Shown: positions 8,843 through 17,921 of the stretch, in pieces | How the letters are laid out: each line of letters begins with the position of its first letter | Numbering within the stretch: the stretch's first letter is position 1 | NCBI GenBank assembly: GCA_903907075.1 | Contig: CAIVMQ010000033.1 | Span: 1-32,396 of the forward strand | Direction: 5' to 3' | DNA from: an uncultured Bacteroidia bacterium | Lineage (GTDB): Bacteria; Bacteroidota; Bacteroidia; Bacteroidales; Prolixibacteraceae | Length of the DNA stretch: 32,396 nt | Made by a program: the position numbers and the translations under genes | Notes under the pieces: generated by a model | The model's database searches: none | Told to the model about the DNA's origin: nothing | The model's input: the letters and a program-made list of their open reading frames with translations, nothing else

Positions 8843-11557
8843 TTATCTGGCAATAATCAATTTCTTGATCGCATTTCCTTCTGAAGAATAGACCTTCATA
8901 AAATAGATCCCATTCTGCTGACTACTTAAATCTAACGTATTCGAAGATTGTGGATTTAAGAGCGATGTCGCAAATACTTTCTCCCCTAACATATTTAAAA
9001 CATCTACCTTGTTAACCTTATTATTTCCAATTGAAACATTAAATAGTCCACTACTTGGATTTGGATATATTGAAATCTGACTCTCTAGCACATAATTAAT
9101 AGCTGCTGTTAAACTTTCTATACTGAAGGTTTGCGAAGCTGCAGGACAGGCGCTATTGATCGCGGTAATGGTTATTGGATCAACAGTTCCTGTATTGGGA
9201 GGTATTCCACTTAACGTTGAGCCGTTCAGGGTCATCCATGATGGATTCCCCATTACATGCAATGCAGGTTCCGGTACTCCAGTTGCCACTATCGTATAGG
9301 TATAGGTAGTGCCAGTTTTAACCATCAGCGACGGCCTACTCGTAATCACTGGAGCTGAGGTCCTGGGAGATAAATCATTGGATAAATGCATCTCGTTATA
9401 GACCTTTACCGTTCCCGTAGATGTTGTACCATTGTAACGCATTAGATTCATTACGTTAACATTATTAGACCCGCAATCAACCCGTACAGCATATTCGCCA
9501 ACATTATCGGTCCCAATATTAAATCCATTTACTGTTCCGGACTTTACAAATAATTCGATATCTGAACCATACGAAAAACAATTAAGCAGTTGTTCGTCTG
9601 ACGCCCCATTGATAACAATATGCTTCTCCAATACCTTGGTTACCGGATCAATAAGTTGAGTGAAGATATTATTTTCGGTGATCCATCCCGCAACGCCATA
9701 GTTACAGCGATCAGCCTTTGCGGGATTGGTCAGGCACGATTCTATCCATCCATGTGAACTAGCACCCATAACGAGTCCATTATTATAAATTGCCCCCGAA
9801 ACATTACGCAAGAAGTGGTTGTCGCAGCGATAGGTAGAAAAATCAACCGCATTATAAACTCCGGTAAGACCAATATTCGTCAGGTAAAGATTTGAGCCGT
9901 TACCTCTTATTGCATATGGAAATTGTTTTACTCCATTTGCCGGATTATTATTCGGGTAAAAAAACCGGATCCCACTTATCCCTGAATTATCCCCATTTAA
10001 CGTAACCAAAGCCGGATCGCTATCGGGATAGGCTGTATTTATCCCTTCATAGCCCAACAAGGTGGTTCCAAGGCTTAGGTCACTCTGATCGAGTTGTGGC
10101 GTTGATGATGATCCGCGCAGCTCAACATTAGCAGGGACTGTAAGATGGCTAGATATCTTATACCATCCGGCAGGAAGATAAACAACGCCACCGCCCTGAT
10201 CACCCGCAGTATTTAAGGCTAATTGTATTGCTGATGTCGCATCAGAAGATGGAATGACTGTTTGAGGAAGCGAAAAAGGGGCATTGAAAGGAGCCTTAGT
10301 GACATCAAAGAAATCAGTGCGCGTTACCTTTGGAACCGAGACACATTCCTGGTACGAGTCAGGTGAGGTGCCCGGAGCATATTTCTGAACACTTCCGGTA
10401 GTGGAACCGGTCAAAACACAGTCTGTTAACTTCACATAACCACCGCTGCTATTACTAACTGATGCATCACTACCACTAAGAGTACTACGCAAAAAAGAGG
10501 TTCCCCAGCGTTCATCCAAGACTTCGGTTTTTAACGCAATAGTAGTATTGATAATCGTAGCACGAACAAACGAACCGCAGAAACTGATTCTCGAACCCGC
10601 TACGATATTAATCCCAATTTTGTAATCAGAACACTTGAGATCATAAAATTGATCCCATTCCAAATCACCAAAGGTATAGGCGATACCATTTGCTCTTGTC
10701 CAGTTATTCAATACCGACAATAGCGGAGCATGGTAAGCCACACCAGCATTAGCCCAATACGAATTACTAAAATTGATATGAGACCAGGTATCCACGTCAG
10801 CACTGTTGAAGGCAACAACACCATTATAAAGAACGGTTCCTTTGACATTTCTAATTGTTCCACATTCGTGAACCTCAGTATGGTCAAGTGCACCTTTTCC
10901 AATACCTCGGTAGGAATTAAGCATGGTGCAATTAATCACATTATTGGCCATATAGGTTCCTGCCTGCCCTGGCCAGTTGCCTAAATTAAAGGTGAAGTTA
11001 TACGAGACAGGATTCAGTGGATCCTGGAGTGGATAATAAATTGTAAGTCCCATAGCAGCAGCTGAACCTCCTATTTGGAAAAGGACTGATCCATAATCAC
11101 CAGATTGAACAAGTGCATTTATCACCGTACCATAGCCGCTCCCGAGGGTATCGGGATCTCTCCAATCACCGCGCAAGGTTACAAATGACTTTACAAAAAT
11201 CGTATTGGTAACTTTATAGGCCCCCGCAGGGATCCATACCGTACCTCCACCAGAATTATAACAAGCATCGATGGCACGCTGGATTGCCGCAGTAGCATCG
11301 TTGACACCGGTAAAATCAGCTCCGAAATCACTAACATCGTAATCGGCGATAACCACATCGTCGGTGTGATAAAGGGGAATCACAACTTTTGCCGCAGAAA
11401 CACTTTTTACACCTGTCAAAATTATAGAAAAGACCATTATTCGTCCTATCCAAGATAATCGATTGATTACAAAACCTAGATTTACCGTAAATTGAGAAGA
11501 TAAAGAAACCTTTTCTAAGGTTTTAACTCTATTGTACATTACATTTTGATTTTGCAT
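8843..11557 (-). CDS. Tandem beta-helix (pectate-lyase-3/GH55-like) secreted protein with T9SS sorting domain
   Basis: 904 aa from the ATG at 11557; a TTG one codon earlier is unlikely, and an ATG at 11539 is an alternative. A hydrophobic segment, IGRIMVFSIILTGVKSVSAA, about 40 residues in, is the probable signal sequence, so the N-terminus is unusually long. Two pectate-lyase-3-like modules follow, each opening with the same pattern: SDFGADFTGVNDATAAIQRA...GGGTVWIPAGAYKV, and later SSDATSAIQLALN...GGGVVYLPAGWYKI. This two-helix layout is that of GH55 beta-1,3-glucanases and related proteins. After them come an Ig-like domain (SGIPPNTGTVDPITI) and a type A Por/T9SS C-terminal domain (SIYPNPSSGLFNVSI ... 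GIYFMKVYSSEG). It is exported to the surface or medium; the glycan target is unknown. Confidence 0.85.
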   Translation of the reverse strand: MQNQNVMYNRVKTLEKVSLSSQFTVNLGFVINRLSWIGRIMVFSIILTGVKSVSAAKVVIPLYHTDDVVIADYDVSDFGADFTGVNDATAAIQRAIDACYNSGGGTVWIPAGAYKVTNTIFVKSFVTLRGDWRDPDTLGSGYGTVINALVQSGDYGSVLFQIGGSAAAMGLTIYYPLQDPLNPVSYNFTFNLGNWPGQAGTYMANNVINCTMLNSYRGIGKGALDHTEVHECGTIRNVKGTVLYNGVVAFNSADVDTWSHINFSNSYWANAGVAYHAPLLSVLNNWTRANGIAYTFGDLEWDQFYDLKCSDYKIGINIVAGSRISFCGSFVRATIINTTIALKTEVLDERWGTSFLRSTLSGSDASVSNSSGGYVKLTDCVLTGSTTGSVQKYAPGTSPDSYQECVSVPKVTRTDFFDVTKAPFNAPFSLPQTVIPSSDATSAIQLALNTAGDQGGGVVYLPAGWYKISSHLTVPANVELRGSSSTPQLDQSDLSLGTTLLGYEGINTAYPDSDPALVTLNGDNSGISGIRFFYPNNNPANGVKQFPYAIRGNGSNLYLTNIGLTGVYNAVDFSTYRCDNHFLRNVSGAIYNNGLVMGASSHGWIESCLTNPAKADRCNYGVAGWITENNIFTQLIDPVTKVLEKHIVINGASDEQLLNCFSYGSDIELFVKSGTVNGFNIGTDNVGEYAVRVDCGSNNVNVMNLMRYNGTTSTGTVKVYNEMHLSNDLSPRTSAPVITSRPSLMVKTGTTYTYTIVATGVPEPALHVMGNPSWMTLNGSTLSGIPPNTGTVDPITITAINSACPAASQTFSIESLTAAINYVLESQISIYPNPSSGLFNVSIGNNKVNKVDVLNMLGEKVFATSLLNPQSSNTLDLSSQQNGIYFMKVYSSEGNAIKKLIIAR

Positions 11558-11828
11558 CAAATGAGATTTTGAATAAATTGAATACTCGAATAATAAATGG
11601 CCCGAATTAACATCCTACTAAAATTTCAAATCTTAGATCGTCCAAATCAGGTCAAACGGATAGCTGGTGAATATACTGTAAATTATTATTACTTTTATGG
11701 CCATTGGAGTGACTAAAATAGGGGTGACAGTAAGGAATTTAAAAATTGATATTTCTTATTTTCAAAATATATAAAACCTTTTATTCCCTTATTCGTTATA
11801 TCCTTAAAACCATTTAAATTGTACGATT

Positions 11829-12428
11829 ATGAGTTTTACTTTACCCACGCTTAAATACGATTACAAGGCATTAGAGCCTTATATCGATGCACAAACCATG
11901 GAAATTCACCATTCGAAACACCATGCAGCCTATACCAACAACCTCAATGGTGCCCTTGAGAGCAGTGATCTTAAAGGAAAATCTATTGAAGAGGTTATTG
12001 CAAATGTATCTAAACTGGCTCCTGTTATTCGTAATAACGGAGGTGGATTTTATAACCACAACCTATACTGGGATGTTATGACACCCGGAGGTCCTGAAGG
12101 TCCACAAGGCCAGTTATTACAACTGATTAATGGCTCATTTGGATCTTTTGATCTGTTCAAAGAGAGTTTCACTAAAGCTGCTGTAACCCGTTTTGGTAGT
12201 GGCTGGGCTTGGCTTGTACAAAAAGGAGATTCATTGGTAGTTAGTTCTACACCTAATCAAGACAACCCATTGATGGATGTTGCAGAGGTGCAGGGCTCAC
12301 CAATTCTTGGAATTGATGTTTGGGAGCACGCCTACTATTTGAAGTATCAAAACCGACGTCCTGAATACATTGAGGCATTCTTCAAGGTTATTAACTGGGA
12401 TGAAGTAGCGAAGCGCTTTAAAGCATAA
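11829..12428 (+). CDS. sodB: Superoxide dismutase, Fe/Mn family
   Basis: 199 aa, full length. Metal ligands are all present: H27 (IHHSKHH), H77 (NHNLYW), D163 and H167 (DVWEHAYYLKYQNRR). It removes superoxide in the cytoplasm. The active-site glutamine lies in the manganese-type position (TPNQDNP, Q144), while the spot where iron enzymes have Gln is glycine (RNNGGGFYNH). This suggests a Mn or cambialistic enzyme, as known for Bacteroides, rather than a strict iron enzyme, so the symbol is by family habit only. ATG start; the 268-bp divergent gap to the beta-helix gene shows no exact TAnnTTTG box. It ends at a hairpin shared with the opposing yqeY. Confidence 0.95.
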   Translation: MSFTLPTLKYDYKALEPYIDAQTMEIHHSKHHAAYTNNLNGALESSDLKGKSIEEVIANVSKLAPVIRNNGGGFYNHNLYWDVMTPGGPEGPQGQLLQLINGSFGSFDLFKESFTKAAVTRFGSGWAWLVQKGDSLVVSSTPNQDNPLMDVAEVQGSPILGIDVWEHAYYLKYQNRRPEYIEAFFKVINWDEVAKRFKA

Positions 12429-12454
12429 GCGATTCAAATCCTGAAAAGTATTAG

Positions 12455-12497
12455 GCCCGCATTTATTCCGAATCTGGAATAATATGCGGGCTTAATT
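12455..12497. terminator. Probable bidirectional terminator between sod and the dcw operon end
   Basis: The stem gcccgcatttattcc (12455-12469) pairs with ggaataatatgcgggc (12476-12491, one bulged base) around a 6-nt loop, followed by AATTTTT on the plus strand. It sits between the stops of the convergent genes sod (12428) and yqeY (12518). On the minus strand the tail is only moderately T-rich. Confidence 0.75.
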
Positions 12498-12517
12498 TTT
12501 AAGTTCCCAGAGAGCGT

Positions 12518-12967
12518 TTAGGCAAGTAAACTTTTGACTTTCTCGGATATTAAGCCTCCATCGACTTTACCCGCCAGTTCTTTGGATGCAAGACCCATCA
12601 CCTTTCCCATCTCCTTCATTGAGGTAGCCCCGCATTGAGCTATTATGGCCGTTATTGCCGCCGTTAGTTCACTATCATCCATCTGCTTGGGCAAGTAGGT
12701 CTCAAGAATAGCAACCTGAGCCATCTCCGGCTCATAAAGATCCATTCTATTTTGTTGTTTATAGATCTCAGCAGAGTCGCGCCCTTGCTTGGCTAATTTT
12801 GAAATCGCCTTGATCGCGGCATCATCATCGAGCTCTTCGGCACCATTCTTGGCGGTCTTCGCTTCAATCAGCACCTTTTTTACATTACGCAGTGCCTCAA
12901 GCTTCTCCTTATCACGCGCAAGCATCGCCTGCCTGATGTCTTCACTAATCTGATCGAAAAGATTCAT
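12518..12967 (-). CDS. yqeY: GatB/YqeY domain protein
   Basis: 149 aa, typical YqeY length. It opens with the family pattern LFDQISEDIRQAMLARDKEKLEALRNVKKVLIEAKTAK and ends with ATSMKEMGKVMGLASKELAGKVDGGLISEKVKSLL. The domain is related to the C-terminal tRNA-binding part of the amidotransferase subunit GatB. As a stand-alone protein its function is not firmly known. It lies 89 bp after ftsZ-B on the same strand, the last gene of the cluster before the terminator; ftsZ-yqeY linkage is common in Bacteroidota. No internal promoter is obvious in the 89-bp gap. Confidence 0.9.
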   Translation of the reverse strand: MNLFDQISEDIRQAMLARDKEKLEALRNVKKVLIEAKTAKNGAEELDDDAAIKAISKLAKQGRDSAEIYKQQNRMDLYEPEMAQVAILETYLPKQMDDSELTAAITAIIAQCGATSMKEMGKVMGLASKELAGKVDGGLISEKVKSLLA

Positions 12968-13056
12968 ATTTTGTCTGTTTAATTGATAGATAACATACCC
13001 GTTTTAATTTTATGATGATGGTTTAGAACCGATAAAAATGGCACTAAACGGTCTCC

Positions 13057-14466
13057 TTAATCTGCCTTATCGTGAAGAAAAGAGTTATTCCTTCGTAACC
13101 GAGGACCTTCGTCGGGTTTATCAGAGAGCGAATAGCGCGATATTTCGCGGTTGGTAGCTGCGGTGCTCGTACTACCGGACCCTTTTCTCCGCTCGTAGGC
13201 GGGAATCTTCGATAACTCCTCGATGTAGTCTTCCGTTTCATTATAAAAATCAACCTGCATAACCCTTCTCCCCTCCTCTGAAGTTCCGTCACCGAAAGGA
13301 TCGATCCTGATGGGTGGATAGAGTTGTTTTATGATCTCATCTTTTTTATCTAGTGGAGACTCAGCAAAGACGGGGTATTTAGGAGCATGTGCAGTCTCTG
13401 TATTCAAGAATCCGACAGGAAAATCGGTAAAGTCATCCAGTAGAGGAACTTTTTCACGCTGAGGCAGACTGCCTCCATTTAATTCGGGTATCGAGCTGGT
13501 TTTAAATCCAGTCGCGATAACAGTAACGCTTATCTCCTCGTTCATCTCCGGATCAACAGCTACGCCATAGATAAGGTCTGCATTATTTCCAGCCATATTC
13601 TGAACATATTCATTAACCAGGTTCATCTCGTCCATGGTGACCTCATTAGTCTCACCGGAGGTTATGTTTACCAAAATATTTTTAGCTCCGCTGATATCAT
13701 TATTATTCAGAAGTGGGGAGTTAAGGGCCCCTTCAACAGCTTTAAGGGCACGATTTTCACCCGAAGCTTGCGACGAGCCCATTATTGCAACCCCTGAGTC
13801 CTGCATTACGGTGCGGACATCTTCGAAGTCAACATTGATAAATCCCGGGCAGGTGATAATCTCAGCAATCCCTTTGGCGGCAATTGCAAGCACATCATCG
13901 GCTTTTGAGAAGGCTTTTGAGATTGGGAAATCTCCATAGATCTCTCTGATACGTTCATTATTAATGATAAGTAATGAATCGACGCAATTCTCGATCTCCC
14001 GAATCCCTTCAATAGCTTGCTGTATCCGTAAGCGCCCCTCATTGCGAAAAGGGATTGAAACAATCCCAATGGTCAGGATCTTTCTATCGCGTGCAGCCTG
14101 AGCAATCACGGGTGCTGCTCCTGTTCCGGTACCACCACCCATTCCGGCTGTGATAAAGACCATTTTTGTGTTCCCGTCAAGGAGTTTTTCGATATCTTCG
14201 AGATTCTCAATCGCAGAATCGCGACCCACATCGGGTTTATTTCCAGCTCCACGCCCCTCGGTAAGTGCTGAACCCAGCTGCACTTTAAAGGGGACAGGGC
14301 TATTCATAAGGGCCTGGGCGTCGGTATTACAAACGGCAAAATCGACATCTTTAATCCCCTGACGGTACATGTGATTAACTGCATTACCGCCACCGCCACC
14401 AACACCAATTACCTTTATAATTTTTTTGCCGCTCACGGGCAAATCGAAATCCATTAAATCAGCCAT
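13057..14466 (-). CDS. ftsZ: Cell division protein FtsZ, canonical copy (FtsZ-B)
   Basis: 469 aa. Tubulin-like GTPase that polymerises into the Z-ring at midcell. T1 loop [13 protein letters not shown] at ~21-33, NTDAQAL at ~48, tubulin signature GGGTGTG at 110-116, and T7 loop NVDFED with N211, D213 and D216 all present, so it should hydrolyse GTP. A ~100-residue variable linker follows, then [15 protein letters not shown] (IPAYERRK 421-428), the counterpart of the conserved FtsA-binding C-terminal peptide, and a Bacteroidota-type end with [13 protein letters not shown]. It lies 33 bp downstream of a second ftsZ. The GTPase domains of the two look about 60% identical by eye. The complete tail suggests this is the housekeeping copy. 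Confidence 0.97.
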   Translation of the reverse strand: MADLMDFDLPVSGKKIIKVIGVGGGGGNAVNHMYRQGIKDVDFAVCNTDAQALMNSPVPFKVQLGSALTEGRGAGNKPDVGRDSAIENLEDIEKLLDGNTKMVFITAGMGGGTGTGAAPVIAQAARDRKILTIGIVSIPFRNEGRLRIQQAIEGIREIENCVDSLLIINNERIREIYGDFPISKAFSKADDVLAIAAKGIAEIITCPGFINVDFEDVRTVMQDSGVAIMGSSQASGENRALKAVEGALNSPLLNNNDISGAKNILVNITSGETNEVTMDEMNLVNEYVQNMAGNNADLIYGVAVDPEMNEEISVTVIATGFKTSSIPELNGGSLPQREKVPLLDDFTDFPVGFLNTETAHAPKYPVFAESPLDKKDEIIKQLYPPIRIDPFGDGTSEEGRRVMQVDFYNETEDYIEELSKIPAYERRKGSGSTSTAATNREISRYSLSDKPDEGPRLRRNNSFLHDKAD

Positions 14467-14499
14467 TCTATTCTCTTTTAATATTGATTATTGGGCAAT

Positions 14500-15816
14500 C
14501 TACTTATCAATTTCGGCATCATCTTCAGTAAATAATGCACCAAATTGTCGATGAAACCAGCTGCCTACAGGCTCATTGGCATCGGCTGTTTTAGGTACGG
14601 GTGTTTTCACGAGTTTAGATCCCCGCTCCTGCCTGCTCTGTTCCCGTTTCTGCTCATCCTTACGCACAGTGAAGCTCTCATCGGGATTAAGATCAAAGAG
14701 TGGAAAGATCTCCTGTGATTCAGACGCTAGTTGTACCTCTGGAATTGGTTGTTCTTCCACGCGTGGAGCAACAGGTTCATTAACCGGAACAACAACGGTC
14801 TCTCTCTCCGGTTCGGGACGTAAGATTCGGTTAGGATTAATCTCGAATCCGGTAGCTATTACCGTAACACTGATTTGATTTCCCAGCGAGGCATCAAAGC
14901 CATTACCCCAGATAATATTGGCATTATCGCCCGCTGCATTTTGCAAATAATCGATAATATCGCCAATTTCTCCCATCCGCACCTCATCCTCTCCCGAGGT
15001 GATATTGAGTAAAATATTTTCAGTCCCAAAGATATCATTACTATCAAGCAATGGAGATCTCAAGGCCTCCTCGGCAGCGCGGGTTGCCCGATTTTCCCCC
15101 TCTGCAAAGCCGGTTCCCATAATGAAGACGCCACTCTCGCGTAACACCGTATTGACATCGGCAAAATCAATATTTATATTTCCATGAAGGGTGATAATCT
15201 CGGCACACCCTTTAACAGCGGCTGCAACAATATTATCAGCTTGGGCAAAAGCCTCACGCGCAGGGAGATCGCCATATACTTTATGCAGATTTTCATTGCT
15301 GATTACCAATAGACTATCTACAAAGCGTTGTAGTTTCTTGATCCCTTCGATAGCCTGATCATAACGAAGGCGTCCCTCTTTGATCGAGGGGAGGGTGACC
15401 ACTGCAATGGTAAGGATATCCATTTCGCGTGCCAGTTGAGCGATAACCGGAGCGGCACCTGTGCCTGTTCCGCCACCCATACCCGCGGTTATGAAGGCCA
15501 TCTTGGTACCGGTTTCCAGAACAGCCCGTATCTCGGCCAGGTTCTCTATGGCAGCCTGCTCACCCCGTTTGGGTTTATTACCTGCGCCACGCCCCTCGGT
15601 AAGCGAGACCCCCAACTGAACTTTTACGGGAACAGGACTATTTACAAGTGCCTGGGAATCGGTATTACAGACCAAAAAATCGACACCGGCAATACCTTTT
15701 CTAAACATGTGATTTACTGCATTTCCGCCACCGCCGCCAACGCCAATAACCTTAATAATTGATTGGTAATCGTGTTGAAACCCGAAGGTCAATAAATCTT
15801 CTGAATTATTTTCCAT
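14500..15816 (-). CDS. ftsZ: Second FtsZ paralogue (FtsZ-A) with a divergent C-terminal tail
   Basis: 438 aa. Complete FtsZ GTPase: [13 protein letters not shown] at ~25-37, GGGTGTG at 114-120, T7 loop NIDFAD with N215, D217 and D220 intact, so it is not a dead copy by these residues. After ~325 the linker is rich in P, E and V, then basic (RKDEQKREQSRQERGSK). The end has no IPAY-type peptide; it is GSWFHRQFGALFTEDDAEIDK, with W420, F421, F425, L428 and F429 able to form one hydrophobic face. That tail resembles the last 12 residues of FtsA encoded 11 bp upstream. It lies between ftsA and the canonical ftsZ and is surely co-transcribed. It may co-polymerise with FtsZ-B and bind membrane or an FtsA partner directly; this is inference. 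Confidence 0.95.
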   Translation of the reverse strand: MENNSEDLLTFGFQHDYQSIIKVIGVGGGGGNAVNHMFRKGIAGVDFLVCNTDSQALVNSPVPVKVQLGVSLTEGRGAGNKPKRGEQAAIENLAEIRAVLETGTKMAFITAGMGGGTGTGAAPVIAQLAREMDILTIAVVTLPSIKEGRLRYDQAIEGIKKLQRFVDSLLVISNENLHKVYGDLPAREAFAQADNIVAAAVKGCAEIITLHGNINIDFADVNTVLRESGVFIMGTGFAEGENRATRAAEEALRSPLLDSNDIFGTENILLNITSGEDEVRMGEIGDIIDYLQNAAGDNANIIWGNGFDASLGNQISVTVIATGFEINPNRILRPEPERETVVVPVNEPVAPRVEEQPIPEVQLASESQEIFPLFDLNPDESFTVRKDEQKREQSRQERGSKLVKTPVPKTADANEPVGSWFHRQFGALFTEDDAEIDK

Positions 15817-15827
15817 GTGATTACTTT

Positions 15828-17156
15828 TTAATGTATTTCGCTATCCTCATCAGTTATTAAAATATTAAACCCGTCTTTCGCTTTACCGAACAAATCGGAA
15901 ACCATGGTCTTTAATCCGGACCCCTGATTTTTACTATTTTTTCGTGACTTCCCCTCTTCTAAAGTGTCAGAGACTATCATACCCGGTGGATATTTCTGGC
16001 TTCGCGCCTGATATAAGCCATTGATTAATAAGCCTATAATGGTAGAAGATTGTGCATTCATAATTTGATCATTGAAAAGCTGCTCTTTGATTGGCATCAC
16101 AGGCTTACCAAAGCGGACATCGAAACCGGTCATATAACTTACCAGTTTATCAATACCTCGCATGTTTGAACCCCCACCGGTAAGGACTATACCTGCACCA
16201 AGTTTATTCAATAATTTTGTTGACTCCAGCTGATAGTTAACCCCTTCGATTATCTCCTCTAGACGTGCCTGGATTATTCCGGATAGATTTCGAAAACTGA
16301 TCTCTTTGGCATTCCACCCCTCTACTTCGGGAATCTGCGCAAACTTATTCTCAGGAACTAATTCTGAAAAAGCATATCCGCATTGTATCTTAACGATTTC
16401 AGCATGTCGGGGTATGATGTTACACCCTTCACGAATATCGTTCGAAATAACGTTACCACCGAATGGCAGTTCAGCCGCCAAACGGAGTTTGTTTTCGTAA
16501 TAAAGGGATACTCCTGTTGTTCCGGCGCCAAAGTCCAGCAGAATAACACCCGCCTCTTTTTCATCCTTGGATAAAAATCCGGAACCTTGTACATACGGAT
16601 TAACAAATGCTCCAGCAAGCTCATATCCCCCTTTTTCAATACTTCTGCGAAGATTCTGCTCATACGATTCAGGAGCAGAGATCACTCTGAAAGCCCCGTC
16701 AATGCGTCGTCCGGCCATGCCAACGGGATTATTTACTCCACGTTCTCCATCGACGATAAACTCTTCTGGCGTGAGGTGATAAATCTTCTCTCCCGGTGCA
16801 CCCGAGTGACGTTGAGCCTCACCAATCAAGGAATTTATATTTGTTTGAGTAACCTCACCGTTATCAGTCATCCGATAACCATTAACCTGACGGTTCATGA
16901 TTTTCTGTCCTGAGATACCGGCAAAGACCCTTCTTACTTTTAGGTTAAGGCTTTTCTCAAGGGCACTAATGACAGTTCGGATGGATAAGGCTGCTTCATC
17001 AATATTTACCACCACACCATTACGAACACCTTGAGTTAAGGTCTCGCTGTAAGCAACAATTTCGAGTTTCCCATCAACGGTAAAACGCCCAATGGCCCCT
17101 CTTGTCCGTAAGGTTCCAATGTCAATTGCAGCTACCAACTCTCTTGTCTGGATCAT
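15828..17156 (-). CDS. ftsA: Cell division protein FtsA
   Basis: 442 aa. Actin-like ATPase that tethers FtsZ filaments to the inner membrane. Phosphate-1 motif IDIGTLRTRGAIGRF with D12 (the residues after DIGT differ from the usual TKV-type sequence), phosphate-2 LLDFGAGTTGVSLY at ~206-219 with D208, and adenosine-binding VLTGGGSNMRGI at ~324-335. The end, DLFGKAKDGFNILITDEDSEIH, is the expected amphipathic membrane-targeting region. It starts 6 bp after ftsQ and ends 11 bp before ftsZ-A. See the finding on its shared terminal motif with FtsZ-A. Confidence 0.95.
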   Translation of the reverse strand: MIQTRELVAAIDIGTLRTRGAIGRFTVDGKLEIVAYSETLTQGVRNGVVVNIDEAALSIRTVISALEKSLNLKVRRVFAGISGQKIMNRQVNGYRMTDNGEVTQTNINSLIGEAQRHSGAPGEKIYHLTPEEFIVDGERGVNNPVGMAGRRIDGAFRVISAPESYEQNLRRSIEKGGYELAGAFVNPYVQGSGFLSKDEKEAGVILLDFGAGTTGVSLYYENKLRLAAELPFGGNVISNDIREGCNIIPRHAEIVKIQCGYAFSELVPENKFAQIPEVEGWNAKEISFRNLSGIIQARLEEIIEGVNYQLESTKLLNKLGAGIVLTGGGSNMRGIDKLVSYMTGFDVRFGKPVMPIKEQLFNDQIMNAQSSTIIGLLINGLYQARSQKYPPGMIVSDTLEEGKSRKNSKNQGSGLKTMVSDLFGKAKDGFNILITDEDSEIH

Positions 17157-17162
17157 AGTTAT

Positions 17163-17921
17163 CTATTTTTTTGTGCAAACAATCTGATTATTATATGCTA
17201 AGTTGATGGATTTGTAAATACTCCAACCTCCATCTTTAAATCCATCACTATACAATGCTTTTAAGTTCCGAAATTTTAGCTCATAATCTTCAGGATCACC
17301 GAAGAGGATTAACTGTTCTCCAACCCTGGGAATCATCGAGAGCTCACCCAGAGCATTAACATATATCTGATCGATCTGAGCACTTAGAAACTTATCATTA
17401 TTAATATAGGTGATCAAGGGTAATAATTTTTTGCGCGCAAACTCAGGAGTCACAAGACCACCAACAATTAAAACCCTGGGGGTAAACCGAGGTGACCACT
17501 CGATCACTTTGCCTAGTTTATCCATATAAAAGGAGTTAGTCGTCCCTATAACGCGAAAGACCGGATCACGCTGTCTGATTTTAACGACCAATGCCCCGCA
17601 TGTTTTAATTCCATCCTGGTAAAGGTTGGTATAAACCGATACCTCCTCAATAGCGTGTAACTTTTGCAATCCCTCCTTTATTTTTCGCAAGTTTAGCGAT
17701 TCCAGCGGTCTGCCAACAACTCCTTTATAGTTGCGAAGGACCCACTGACGGATATCACTGGTTTGAATAAACTGTTGGCTTGTTGAATCGGTAATATCCA
17801 CCCTGATATCGGAGCATTTTAGTTGCTGTGTTTTTTTAATGGAGAACCCCAGTGAACCAAAAAGTAGTATCACCGAGAAGATCCATAAGATCAGAGCTGA
17901 TATTTTTTTAAATACCTTCAT
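17163..17921 (-). CDS. ftsQ: Cell division protein FtsQ-like (POTRA-containing)
   Basis: 252 aa from the ATG at 17921; the longer frame begins with a TTG seven codons upstream and is less likely. Short cytoplasmic N-terminus, one membrane segment at ~8-27 (ALILWIFSVILLFGSLGF), then a periplasmic region containing a POTRA-like part (IRVDITDS...SDIRQWV...LNLRKIKEGLQKLHAIEEVSVYTNLY) and an FtsQ beta domain. Sequence is weakly conserved in this family, so the call rests on topology and on the position between murC and ftsA. It bridges FtsA/FtsZ and the FtsL/FtsI/FtsW synthesis complex. The start overlaps the murC end by 14 bp, suggesting translational coupling. Confidence 0.88.
   Translation of the reverse strand: MKVFKKISALILWIFSVILLFGSLGFSIKKTQQLKCSDIRVDITDSTSQQFIQTSDIRQWVLRNYKGVVGRPLESLNLRKIKEGLQKLHAIEEVSVYTNLYQDGIKTCGALVVKIRQRDPVFRVIGTTNSFYMDKLGKVIEWSPRFTPRVLIVGGLVTPEFARKKLLPLITYINNDKFLSAQIDQIYVNALGELSMIPRVGEQLILFGDPEDYELKFRNLKALYSDGFKDGGWSIYKSINLAYNNQIVCTKK

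Noticed and set aside
14500..15816. FtsZ-A as a decaying pseudogene
   Set aside because: The frame is intact, catalytic residues are kept, and spacing in the operon is tight; only the tail differs.
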